This document shows, piece after piece, positions 54,797-63,741 of a stretch of DNA of 64,000 nt (its first letter is position 1; each line of letters opens with the position of its first letter). Location: assembly GCA_032718475.1 (NCBI GenBank), contig JAUCBJ010006805.1:100161-164160 (forward strand), read 5' to 3'. This DNA comes from Nemertoderma westbladi (Eukaryota > Xenacoelomorpha > Nemertodermatida > Nemertodermatidae). Position numbers and translations under genes: made by a program. Under the pieces are notes generated by a model that saw only the letters and a list, made by a program, of their open reading frames with translations, was not told the origin of the DNA and searched no databases.

Positions 54797-55717
54797 ACCC
54801 CCCCCCCCCCCCCCCCCCCTCCTTAACCGTTACAGGACTGGGCTATTTCCCGTGCACCAGGACTAGGGGGGGGGGGGGGGGGGGTGGGGGTTGATTCCAC
54901 CCCCCATTCCATTTTGGCCAATTACAGGCCATTTTTTTTTTAAATTGGTAGTAATGTGAAAAAATAAATACCTAGCTCGTGTGTGATAAAAAAATTTATT
55001 TTTGAGTAATGGGTGGCACCGAAACGGCACTTTTCGTGCACCCACTGAAAAAAAGAAGATTTCAGTAAAACAAGTCAAAAAGTCACTTTCCGCCCGGTTT
55101 TATGGGTTTTCGACCCCACTGAATCCTACCATATATGGACCATATTGTCTCATAATGTTGATTTATGCCATTTTTTAGAAGCACCCAAATTTGAAATTAT
55201 CATGTTGTACCCACTTTTGGGGAACCTGAAATATATCATCCCAATTGTCTGTGATAACTATCTGTTGGTCTAAATCGATTCAGGACCTCAAAAATCTTGA
55301 GCACGGAAATTTTATCTTCGGAAATGGTTACTATTCGGAAAGTGAAAATTTGAAATTTTCGGGCCGCACCCACTTTTGTGGGACTCCCAAAAAATGTATT
55401 CAGGGAAGTTTTGACGTAAAATGGACACCATTGTTCGATTCGGTATAGCAAAAAAACTTTATAAACGAGAAAGTGGCTGACAACATCAATCCTTTCAAAA
55501 GTTGCAAATTTTAGCTTGAAAAGCTAAACACCCCCTATAACTCGACAACTAATAGAGCTATGGAGTTCTCGTTTTTTTCGTGAGATTCAGAGATAAATTT
55601 TAGGAAAACTCAGGAAATTTCAGCTCACTACGATCAGTGCATCTGCGCAGATCACTAGATAAACTTAAGGGAGGGTAGATTCAACCCCCCCCCCCCCCCC
55701 AAGCCTGTAACGGTTAA
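54797..55717. mobile_element. TTAA-flanked element with poly-C/poly-G tracts
   Basis: TTAA at 54823-54826 and 55714-55717 bound a 0.9-kb element with terminal inverted repeats TTAACCGTTACAGG / CCTGTAACGGTTAA. A long C run (54797-54819) lies just outside the left end. A G run (54867-54884) lies just inside it, and a C run (55685-55700) just inside the right end. No transposase. The terminal sequence differs from the element at 5010-7167, so it is a related type rather than the same family. Confidence 0.75.
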
Positions 55718-56305
55718 CTATTATTAATAACGTATTACTTATTCTTTTACTTATTTACTAATTAATTTTACTATAAAAATACTCTTAATTATTTTGGTTT
55801 TATCGATACCTCTTTTACCCAGCATCGGGGTGTATCATGAAATATTAAATAGTCGCACATTTAAGCAATGAGGTAGGGCCTGCTGTAAAATTATGGTGTC
55901 GCATTGCCAAAAAAACAGATTTACCTTCCATTATTCCTGCCCTATAAACCTACCCCTGCAGTCATTTGGTATCCCGGGGGATCTGCCTTGTACTAAAGAA
56001 ACTTCTTCGTTTGAACATATGTGGTGGGCATTGCATTGACAATAACTCTCCTTCACCTATTATTTTTAAAGCACTGGACTTAAGTTGGGTAAGTGTGCTC
56101 ATATAAAATTAAACTATTGCAAAAAACGTTTGTAATAAATTGAAACATCATTTAAATACACTAATTTTAAATTTGAACTTTTAGAACCAATGTCATGGGT
56201 GGGTAGCCTTTGTACTTCTACTTTACAAAGTACTGTAGACCTCTCTATAACTAGCAATCGAAACCTCCTTACAGATTACTAAAGGACAGTCATCAGAGGT
56301 TATGT
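55718..56305. other. Intron 3 sequence, nothing recognised
   Basis: No frame or repeat found. Confidence 0.4.
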
Positions 56306-56316
56306 AATTAATATAC

Positions 56317-56785
56317 TACTACTACTACTACTAGGTCGAGCAAACTCGGACAGTGAAAATGAGATTTCTTTTCGTTTCTCCCAAGTTCAGTATCCCTTTC
56401 AAGTTGATCTATATATGTTATGGCCAGTCGTCCACGACTACGCTTTCCATGAGTTGGTTGCCACAAAAGTAGATCTGGTATGACCTCGTCTTTACTTCGC
56501 CAGCAGTGTCCAATGAATCTTAATCTGCGTTCATGGAGGGTGGTTGATACAGGTGGTATTGTACCATAAAGCTTGGCAATTGTCATGTGCTGTCTCCAGC
56601 TGATGCTTAGGGCTGCCCTTAGTAGCCTTGTGTAGTAACCATCAATTCGTTGTTCAAGTGATTTAGTCAGTGTCCAGGTCTCACCCCCGTATAAAAATAC
56701 ACTTTCCACTGTGGCTCGAAAGAACTTAGTCTTCAGGTGCCTGGAGAGATCTGATTTCCAGATGGTATCCATTTTTACGGTATCC
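56317..56785 (-). mobile_element. LINE copy 3 (family A), 5'-truncated, minus strand
   Basis: Encodes the C-terminal part of the family A protein (KMDTIWKSDLSRHLKTKFFR, ETWTLTKSLEQRIDG, RRLRFIGHCWRSKDEVIPD) and ends in a (TAG)n tail, seen on + as 'tactactactactactactag'. Flanked by an 11-bp TSD AATTAATATAC at 56306-56316 and 56786-56796. Confidence 0.9.
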
Positions 56786-56882
56786 AATTAATATACAGTA
56801 TTTCCGATTCCATATCCGACCGAGCAGATAGCTTACAGGACATGTTCCATGACATTAGACCCCTTTTATAATTATATTCCAG

Positions 56883-57001
56883 AGGCATTAACTACACTGG
56901 TTCCCCCAGTACGTTCTCACCAGGTTTCTATGGAGATGAATTGGTCATCAACAGAATCAGCTCTATCAAACTCGTCTGTGAACAAGCTAAAAAGGTGGAA
57001 G
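56883..57001 (+). CDS. Exon 4: Greek key 4
   Basis: Acceptor ATATTCCAG at 56882. Its first A completes GGA (Gly) with exon 3. The joined sequence WKLFGGINYTGSPSTFSPGF, then YGDELVINRISSIKLVC, is a textbook beta/gamma-crystallin key: aromatic start, Gly after the F/Y-x-G position, and INRISS in the calcium-site position with one of two N/D kept. The donor is at 57002 (GAAG|GTTAGT), phase 1. Confidence 0.85.
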
Positions 57002-57228
57002 GTTAGTGACTCGTGAATACAGGATGAAGAATGAGCGCAGGAAGTAATTATTTTATACTGAATCTATTCTGATGAATAATGTGAAGGTAATAGATCATAC
57101 GTTGAACAATAAGTTAATTTATTACGTTATCATATGGATAAAAGTGTAGTTTCCATATTAAATCGATTTCCATCGCTTACAAAATGTTTGAAATAATTAA
57201 ATTAACAAAAACTCATATTATATTTAAG

Positions 57229-57417
57229 ATGAAGTGTGCCGAACCATTTCCGGCCCAAGACCATTCCGGAATTGCATTATCCCGTTTACTCATGAAGACG
57301 TTGAGTATAATGAATGTAAAGCGATCTCTGCTGATCAAAGATGGTGCCCAACATCAGTTGATGGAAATGGAATGCTCGTATCTGGGAACTGGGGCTACTG
57401 TACAGCAGAATGTCCAG
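57229..57417 (+). CDS. Exon 5: fibronectin type II module
   Basis: Acceptor TTTAAG at 57228; phase 1 gives GAT (Asp). The exon encodes one complete FN2 module: CIIPF, then VEYNECKAISADQRWCPTS and GNWGYC, matching the C-x2-PF...Y-x2-C...WC-x-T...W-x-x-C pattern with all four cysteines. An extra pair, VC upstream and AEC downstream, may form a third disulphide. FN2 modules bind collagen/gelatin or choline lipids in known proteins; the ligand here is unknown. The donor at 57418 (CCAG|GTAAGA) is strong, phase 1. The single-module exon with phase 1 at both ends is typical of shuffled extracellular domains. Confidence 0.9.
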
Positions 57418-57714
57418 GTAAGAACAATTGACATAAATGATGATAAGACAGATAATTTATCTACAGCATAGATTCGATAAAATGTACAGTAGTACTACAA
57501 GATCTGTAATTGAATGCCGTATGTTATTTAGTTATCCCGATTTTAGTACTTTTCTAAAATTCTTACAATTATTGAAACTTCTAGAGAAATAAAATTTGTT
57601 ATTGGATTCAAACAATTTATCTGAGTTGCCCTCAACTCAGAAAATTGACTTCGAATAGGCTTATGCTTAATTTGTGAAAGTAAAATGTTTTAAAATTTCC
57701 TAAAACCCCTCCAG

Positions 57715-57851
57715 GTTCGCTCAAAACAATTTGTTCAAGCCAAACTCCAGAGGTTTATTTAGTTTGGGTAAATATTGCGTCTGAAATTGTCGCCTTGATT
57801 GTGATGTTATTTTGTGTCATTCTGCTTGCCTGCAGTAATTCCTTTACATAA
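57715..57851 (+). CDS. Exon 6: membrane segment and possible C-terminus
   Basis: Acceptor CCCCTCCAG at 57714; phase 1 gives Gly. Encodes SLKTICSSQTPEVYLVW, then a hydrophobic run IASEIVALIVMLFCVILLAC, then SNSFT and TAA at 57849-57851. This predicts a type I membrane protein with almost no cytoplasmic tail. Two alternatives exist. A donor at 57777 (TTTGG|GTAAAT) would remove the membrane segment. A weak donor at 57835 (TGCA|GTAATT), phase 1, would lead to the tentative tail exons downstream. With this stop the six exons sum to exactly 327 codons including the stop. Confidence 0.7.
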
Positions 57852-58069
57852 ATTAATGTATTTGTGTAGGCTTGGTATTATGTATCCTAATCTGCCAACA
57901 CTGCCCTTCTTGCTATCTGCATTCTCTAACTAAGAATAGCATAAGAACATAACAGATAGATCATTCAGTTTTTTATTTGGTAATGCTCCAGTCATTGATT
58001 ATGTCCTGGAAAATAAAACTGTAGACCGAACTTTTGGTAATCTCAGTCTATACAGGCGGACCACTGCAG

Positions 58070-58139
58070 GCCGACCTGACCCAATATCCGACGAAGACAC
58101 CAACGAATCGAATAATGGGACAGACAACAGCTCCAGGAA
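58070..58139 (+). CDS. Tentative exon 7: acidic cytoplasmic tail
   Basis: After acceptor CACTGCAG (58069), phase 1 gives a hydrophilic, acidic, Asn/Ser-rich segment (RPDPISDEDTNESNNGTDNS) up to a possible donor at 58140 (GGAA|GTATCG), phase 2. The splice sites are weak; the support is composition and phase only. Confidence 0.3.
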
Positions 58140-58390
58140 GTATCGCTAAACCTCTGGTGCTAATCCAAATCAACTCACCCATTACCAGCAGCATGATCCT
58201 CTTCGATTTCTTCCAGTATACCTCTTCGATGGGCAATATACCTAACACAACTAACCATTTGTAGGCTATGTTGTCGCAGCGGGTTTATCACTTGCAGCAC
58301 ATGAGCTGCATGCATAGCCAAGGGTGGGTCATGTGCATCAGAGTAGGCAGGGGTGATGGGGGGGGGGGGGGGTGGGGAGGGGATAATTCA

Positions 58391-58450
58391 CAGGGTGGGT
58401 GTCGCAGTGGAGTCGGATATGGATCTGACTCCACTGCGACACCCACCCTG
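58391..58450. repeat. Near-perfect hairpin, 24-25 bp arms
   Basis: 'cagggtgggtgtcgcagtgg' plus AGTCG on the left is repeated inverted on the right with one mismatch, separated by about 9 bases. It follows a G16 run (58359-58374). Confidence 0.92.
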
Positions 58451-58536
58451 TCGATTGGCATACGAGGGTGCGGTATTTGCCCGAGAACTGACTCGGCAAT
58501 AAAGCACCCCCCAACCCCCACTATGGATTACATTAG

Positions 58537-58658
58537 TAATGCAGATGTCCGGCCACTAGAGGCCAGTGGAATTACCGGACACAATTGGATTCAGTCAGTT
58601 ATATCCTCACCGCCTACCTGTCTCACCCCTTACTGGAAAGAGAGTGGTCAACAATTAT
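58537..58658 (+). CDS. Tentative exon 8: cytoplasmic tail
   Basis: Acceptor after a C-rich tract (ACATTAG, 58536) and a strong donor GTGAGT at 58659. Only phase 2 is open from this acceptor, which is what tentative exon 7 provides. It encodes NADVRPLEASGITGHNWIQS and PPTCLTPYWKESGQQ and leaves phase 1. A second frame is also open from an acceptor at 58559. No domain recognised. Confidence 0.3.
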
Positions 58659-58721
58659 GTGAGTCCCTTTTCTGATGACCTTTCTATCCCTAACCATGGA
58701 TCACCAGGGAGGCCAGATTGT

Positions 58722-58745
58722 GGGGGGGGGGGGGGGAGGGGATTC
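58722..58745. repeat. Poly-G tract
   Basis: G15 followed by AGGGG, similar to the tract at 58359-58382 (G16, T, GGGG, A, GGGG). Confidence 0.9.
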
Positions 58746-58832
58746 TGGAGTTGGAAGCTACTCTCATGTTCCACCCCGACCAACCAAGCCATTGGTGAAC
58801 CGGAGGCAACTCACTTAAGTTAGCAGCTTTAG

Positions 58833-58908
58833 AAACAGTTCATGTATCCTCGAAACAGGAAAAAGGGCCCCCTGGAATATCCAACCACAAGCCGAAATTA
58901 CCTCAATA
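58833..58908 (+). CDS. Tentative exon 9: C-terminal end
   Basis: After acceptor GCTTTAG (58832), phase 1 encodes TVHVSSKQEKGPPGISNHKP and KLPQ then TAA at 58906-58908. In phase 0 another frame stays open to TAG at 58998-59000 (MYPRNRKKGPLEYPTTSRNY and onward), so the true frame cannot be settled from sequence alone. Confidence 0.25.
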
Positions 58909-59090
58909 AGGCGCAGAAAGAGTCCTGGCTCGAACAGACTACAGCGGCCAAGAATGCAGTTAAGGCTGCACCTAGGTCACTGAACAGAACAGGCAGTTAG
59001 TTCTCTGATAATCTACATGAGCTTATTATTTAATTAACTTCGTACATTATGATGAAAGAAGATTATAAGTACAGCATAATATTAAATGAC

Positions 59091-59664
59091 TACTACTACT
59101 AGGATCGGCATGATGCATTGCAGCTGCATTTTTAAGAATGCTGTGCCGGCTTATCGACAAAATCGCACCGCCACAACTCCCTATCACCCATGGCATTTGC
59201 TAGATCATCCGCATCTTCAAGGCCAGTGTCCTTTACGATGCGTCTCAAGAAAGTCATGGGCTGTCCACCATGCTTATTCACTCCATGAGGCTGCCAAAGT
59301 ACAAGATTATGCACTGGCTGGTCCTCACGGCGAAAGCAATGTCCTGCAAAGCGGAGGCGATTTTGTTCTAGTGTCAAGCTTGGGGGAACCAATGAGACAC
59401 CTCCAATGTTATATAGTGTCTGGTTGGAGATGTGTGCATTGTACTTGACACAATGAACCCGGCGTAGCATTCTTGTGAATGTGCCGTCTAGAGATTTGGT
59501 GTCCTCAGCAGTTAGAGCCCAGCATGGACTCCCATAGAGGAGTACTGGAACTACTGCTGCTCTAAGTAACCGGACCTTAAGTTTCCGATTAATTCTCGGT
59601 GACTTCCAAATCCTGGAAAGCCTATTCAAGGCTGCCCATGCCTTTCCCTTACGTATACGATTAT
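59091..59664 (-). mobile_element. LINE copy 4 (family B), 5'-truncated, minus strand
   Basis: The minus strand encodes the C-terminal 170 residues of the family B protein, almost identical to LINE copy 2 (RIRKGKAWAALNRLSRIWKS to WRCDFVDKPAQHS). It ends in a (TAG)n tail ('tactactactag' on +). Flanked by the 12-bp TSD ATATTAAATGAC at 59079-59090 and 59665-59676. Confidence 0.92.
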
Positions 59665-59676
59665 ATATTAAATGAC

Positions 59677-59975
59677 AGTAGCACAATAACGATATATATT
59701 AACTAAATAATATACAGTAACTAAATTTACAAATATTCAACAAACGAGGAAAAATTCAATTTGTAGCAATGTAGTCTAATATATCACGTAGTTCATTCCT
59801 ACTATAATTAGGGACATCGCACTTATCCAAATTACAATCTATTATATCTTTGCATACATTAACCTTCCATAAATCGGCATTACTACAGAATCAGTATTAT
59901 TTAATAGGTTAAATAAGGAATATTATTAAAAAATTACTTCATTATTACACCCAAAGTTACTATATCAACTAAGTA
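59677..59975. other. Nothing recognised
   Basis: AT-rich, no frame; leads into the pentanucleotide array. Confidence 0.4.
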
Positions 59976-60112
59976 ATACGATACTAAACAATGTAATACA
60001 GCACAAAACTTTACAATACAATACTAAGCAATATAATACAGTACAAAACTTTACAATACAGCACTAAACACTATAATATGATACAGTACTTTACAATAGA
60101 ACACGTAACAAT
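59976..60112. repeat. Degenerate (AATAC)n array, left part
   Basis: Runs of 'caatac', 'acaatacaatac' and 'ataatacagtac' with substitutions. A longer period of about 45 bp is visible ('acaaaactttacaatac' at 60003 and 60045). Continues at 60650-60800 beyond the inserted MITE. Confidence 0.8.
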
Positions 60113-60118
60113 ACACGA

Positions 60119-60499
60119 AGTGGGGACTTCGCGCAGCACGAAGTTGGCAGAGCCTTAGCGAATTGACACTGTTAGGGGGTAGGTCAATTTATGCAAATAG
60201 TCACGTTGGCCCTCTAGCGGCAGACTGGAGAACTGCAGATGGATTCGCCTCCTTTGAAAGTCACAGCTAATGGTCTAATACATATCTGCCAAGTTTCAGC
60301 TTAAACGGATTAAAAGCAAAGAAATGGGAGGGCATTTAATGTTTAGACATGTGGCCCTCTAGCGGGAGACCATTGCACTGATGGCGTCTGAAAGTCTCTC
60401 AAAAATCTCAACTTTTGCTCATATTGATACCTACAAATTTTCAACTTTGCAGCTTTAAATCCGACAAAGTTATTAGCATGTCAAAATCGTAACGACGAC

Positions 60500-60547
<48 letters not shown>

Positions 60548-60650
60548 AACGACGACGACGACGACGACAACTATTTGCATAAATTGACCCACCCCCTAAC
60601 AGTGTCAATTCGCTAAGGCTCCGCCAACTTCGTGGCTCGCCCCACAATAC
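60119..60650. mobile_element. MITE with long terminal inverted repeats and an internal (ACG)n tract
   Basis: The arm at 60137-60201 ('cacgaagttggcagagcc', 'cgaattgacactgttagggg', 'gtcaatttatgcaaatagt') returns inverted at 60571-60634 with about 3 differences. Outer ends 'gtgggg' at about 60119 and 'ccccac' at 60644-60649 extend the match imperfectly. The interior holds (ACG)n at 60490-60569. Flanks are both '(A)CAATAC', compatible with a short target duplication inside the pentanucleotide array. No transposase. Confidence 0.8.
60490..60569. repeat. (ACG)n trinucleotide microsatellite
   Basis: About 26 units with rare ACA interruptions, inside the MITE. It produces an Arg-rich open frame on the minus strand that is not a gene. 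Confidence 0.95.
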
Positions 60651-60800
60651 AATGCTTCACAGTACAATACCAGATAATACAATACTTTACTATACAATAC
60701 ACTACAATACGATACATTGCAATACGATACAGTAAAATACAGGCAATACAATACAATAAATACGTTACTATTCTGTACAGTACAAATCGGTATGAGACAA
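60650..60800. repeat. Degenerate (AATAC)n array, right part
   Basis: Continuation of the pentanucleotide array. On the minus strand it is (GTATT)n and lies 50-200 bp downstream of the reverse transcriptase stop codon. It may therefore be the repeated 3' tail of that element. Confidence 0.75.
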
Positions 60801-60855
60801 TACACTACGATAGGCTAAAAACAAGGTTGTAAGGTCTGTATTGTCTGTGAGGCCT

Positions 60856-63741
60856 CTAAAGCACCCCATCTACTGAGGGGGGGAAGGTTGGGGATCTGCG
60901 CAGCCACATGGAGGAGTTCCCACGCCACAGGATAACGGATAGCCTCTGGAAAAGGTGTCGGATTGAGTCACCAGTGGGTGTACCACGTCTTAGGCCCTGG
61001 AGTCTGGCAATTTCCCGAATGGTAGAGGAAGAGTGGGGATCCCAACCGCCTAGTGCCTCAACGACCAAGGGTGTAAAACCGACGCCGGAGCTCCTGCACT
61101 CATCTGCGTGGGCTGCTAGCTTTCGATTTCTGGCTATGGATTGGGCATAGCCAGGGTCTGTGGCAGCACCGTTGAGGGTTAAGGCCTGCAGGGGGGAGAT
61201 GACCGTGACATCCAAGGCCATTGGCTGACTGCGATGCCAGTTGGGGAGAAAAATATCGGCTGGACGACTGCGAGACCCAGGAATGAGGCCGGGGACTTCA
61301 CTTCGAGGCGCAAGAGCAGCAGATTGTGCAGCTAAGAAAATTGCGCCCCGAAGAGAGTCATGACGAGCAATCCTGTCCCCATCTCCACCGCAGCCGACCT
61401 GATGATCCCCATACGGGTCTGCTGGGGAAGAGCATACGGGACAAGGGTAGGTGGAGGAGCTCATACGGATGCCAAGCCAATAGCAAATTGAGTGGCGATA
61501 CTCGGCGTCAAGGAAATGTAGCCCTAGGCTTTCTGAAGGGATTGTATGTAGCCAATCTCCTGCATGTGGCAGGGAGGAGGAGTTGGCAAGCGCCTTAGAC
61601 CTGTGGTCAGGGGCATTAGAGATTAGGTCATCAAACAAGGCCAGATCGATGGAGTGAGAGAGTTGGCGTTGAGTAACAGGGGAAGGTAGAGCTTCGAGGG
61701 TAGACCAGTCAGGTTCTTTAGCAGCCTGCGCCAGGGAGGACAGGGTGGGGGTAATGTGAGGGTTGAAAGGGGCATGATGCAGGATTTGGGAGACCAATGC
61801 CTCGCATTGGCAGACGGATGCAATGTATGCCGCAGGGGCATGATCAGCTGCTCTGCGAAGACCAACACCTCCCATGGAGGTTGGGAGAACAGCCTTATTG
61901 GCTGACCAGCTGGAAAGAGAGCCCCCTACGAGGTCGGACAGAGCAGCATGAATGACGGAATCAAACTGTGCGGTCGCATCTTGGATGAGGTAAGGTGGGC
62001 AGCAGCGAAGGGCAAACACAACTTTGGGGAGTGACAAGCACGACCGAAGCAGAGTCATCTCCATCTGAGAATCTTTCAAGTCTGGAAGCAGTTCAATGAT
62101 GGACCTGACCTTTTCAACTCTGCCCCTCAAGGAGGCCTCGCAGAAGGATTCTGGACCAATTGGGGAACCCAGTAGGATGAAACCCTTGGAAAGTACAGGG
62201 ATTGAGGTGGGAAGGGGGTTTGGCACAGATGCAGATGACTCAGGGATGAACAACTGGGACTTTGAATGGTTTAGGTGGAGCCCTCTGGGGTAGCCTGCTT
62301 CTTCAAGTATCTTGAGGGCCTTGAGGAGGTCTGCTGGGGAACCGCAGAGTGAAACATCATCCAGGTACCATACGTGGATAAGGAGGCCTGGGATTTCATC
62401 ACGAATCCGCTCTGCCACAGGGTGACCGGCCAGAGAGAAAGCCAGTGGGCCCAATGGGTCTCCCTGTTGGACACCACTGCAGCTGAGAATCTTGCGGTCG
62501 CCCAACCACAGAACACCCTGGGCGCCGTAGCAGGCTTCGATCCAAGCAGAGATTGATGGCATATGTTCCCTAACTTCCACAAACATGTTGGAACGGTCAA
62601 TGTTGTTGAAGGCATTACTGAAGTCTACCAAAAGGACCCACTTGCTGTCAGCAGGGATAGTGGGATCCTCTAAAGTGGAGGAGATGGCACGTACAACTGC
62701 TTCACAGCCATTCGGGGTGGCAACACCGACCTGCAGGGGGCATAGAAGAGTGGAAGCTGCTGAGCTAACAGATGAAGAAAGACACTTGGAGACCATCCTC
62801 CTTAAGGTTTCACCGACGGCAATTGGGCGTAGGCCACCCCCCTTCTTCACGCAAGGGTACAGAGATGCTCCACAGAGGTAGGGGAGGATGGTGGGAGGGA
62901 CTTGGCCAGAAGCCATATGGTTGGAGGCATTGGTCAATGCCGTGAGGGCACGGTTGGCCTTGGATGGGGATGGGGCAGAGATAACCTCCTTCAGGTGGGT
63001 AGGTCGTAGCTGGGATGGTCCTGGGGAAGAGCCAGGGGGGAACGACTTGATGGCCTTGGAGATAGCTGCAGCTGGAATGAGGGCTGGGGGCGGTACAGGG
63101 CCACATGGTAGGGATGGCACTTGGGGCTGTGGATGCTTGGAGAGCATCTCTATAAAGGTGTCTTCCGTGAGCTCAGCCAGGCCCTGGGAAGTTAATGCTT
63201 GGGCCGCCTTACTATATTGACCATCTGCCATGGCACGACGGGCCCGCCTTGCGTTGGACTCACGAATTGACTCAGGGGTTGGCTTGCTGAGCCGTTTCGG
63301 TTTCCTGGATGCGGAGTAGTTGGAGCATGACTCTTCCCAGAGACTAAGGATGTCACCGTTAAGCCATTTTCGTAGCCGGGACTTGACTAACTTCTCTATG
63401 TCTTTCCAATGGCAGCGCCCTGCCCTTTTGGGGTTAGCCAGAATGCATGGGGATAGAAGGAAGGCGGGTACCCAGTTGATAGGGTTAAGGGGATCCGAGC
63501 AGATGGATTCAAACACTCCACTGACCACATCAGCCCACAGATCACGACAAGCCTTGGGTATATGACGGAGGGTTGGGATCTTCATCCGGAGGATAGAGTC
63601 AATAGAAGGGAGAGAAGCGGACGAGGCACCCAGAGAGGAGTAAGTGGGGTGCATGGGAAGCACTGGTAGGTTGTTGTGAACTTGACACACCTGGACATGT
63701 TGGGTGATGAGTGTTGATGGGAGGTGAAGGAGCTGTGGCAT
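60856..63741 (-). CDS. Non-LTR retrotransposon polyprotein: reverse transcriptase + C-terminal zinc motif and restriction-like endonuclease
   Basis: 961 open codons. RT motifs: RPIAVGETLRRMVSKCL (305-321), LLVDFSNAFNNID (370-382), GVQQGDPLGPLAFSL (423-437), and WYLDDVSL with the catalytic YLDD (459-462). The C-terminus has CPVC (767-770) with GDHQVGC and RIARHD, a probable CCHC/CCHH finger. Then RPADIFLPNW (826-835) and MALDVTVISP (841-850) follow, the PD-(D/E)xK-like order of restriction-like endonucleases in the R2/HERO/NeSL group. The exact clade cannot be fixed by eye. The first ATG follows a stop immediately; the true N-terminus lies upstream in another frame (63735-64000). One intact 2.9-kb frame suggests recent activity. 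Confidence 0.9.
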   Translation of the reverse strand: MPQLLHLPSTLITQHVQVCQVHNNLPVLPMHPTYSSLGASSASLPSIDSILRMKIPTLRHIPKACRDLWADVVSGVFESICSDPLNPINWVPAFLLSPCILANPKRAGRCHWKDIEKLVKSRLRKWLNGDILSLWEESCSNYSASRKPKRLSKPTPESIRESNARRARRAMADGQYSKAAQALTSQGLAELTEDTFIEMLSKHPQPQVPSLPCGPVPPPALIPAAAISKAIKSFPPGSSPGPSQLRPTHLKEVISAPSPSKANRALTALTNASNHMASGQVPPTILPYLCGASLYPCVKKGGGLRPIAVGETLRRMVSKCLSSSVSSAASTLLCPLQVGVATPNGCEAVVRAISSTLEDPTIPADSKWVLLVDFSNAFNNIDRSNMFVEVREHMPSISAWIEACYGAQGVLWLGDRKILSCSGVQQGDPLGPLAFSLAGHPVAERIRDEIPGLLIHVWYLDDVSLCGSPADLLKALKILEEAGYPRGLHLNHSKSQLFIPESSASVPNPLPTSIPVLSKGFILLGSPIGPESFCEASLRGRVEKVRSIIELLPDLKDSQMEMTLLRSCLSLPKVVFALRCCPPYLIQDATAQFDSVIHAALSDLVGGSLSSWSANKAVLPTSMGGVGLRRAADHAPAAYIASVCQCEALVSQILHHAPFNPHITPTLSSLAQAAKEPDWSTLEALPSPVTQRQLSHSIDLALFDDLISNAPDHRSKALANSSSLPHAGDWLHTIPSESLGLHFLDAEYRHSICYWLGIRMSSSTYPCPVCSSPADPYGDHQVGCGGDGDRIARHDSLRGAIFLAAQSAALAPRSEVPGLIPGSRSRPADIFLPNWHRSQPMALDVTVISPLQALTLNGAATDPGYAQSIARNRKLAAHADECRSSGVGFTPLVVEALGGWDPHSSSTIREIARLQGLRRGTPTGDSIRHLFQRLSVILWRGNSSMWLRRSPTFPPSVDGVL

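Noticed and set aside
58048-58248. Hydrophobic minus-strand frame resembling membrane segments
   Set aside because: Short, no start context or neighbours; the + strand of the same region fits the host gene's phase better.
60441-60647. Poly-Arg frame
   Set aside because: Translation of the (ACG)n microsatellite.
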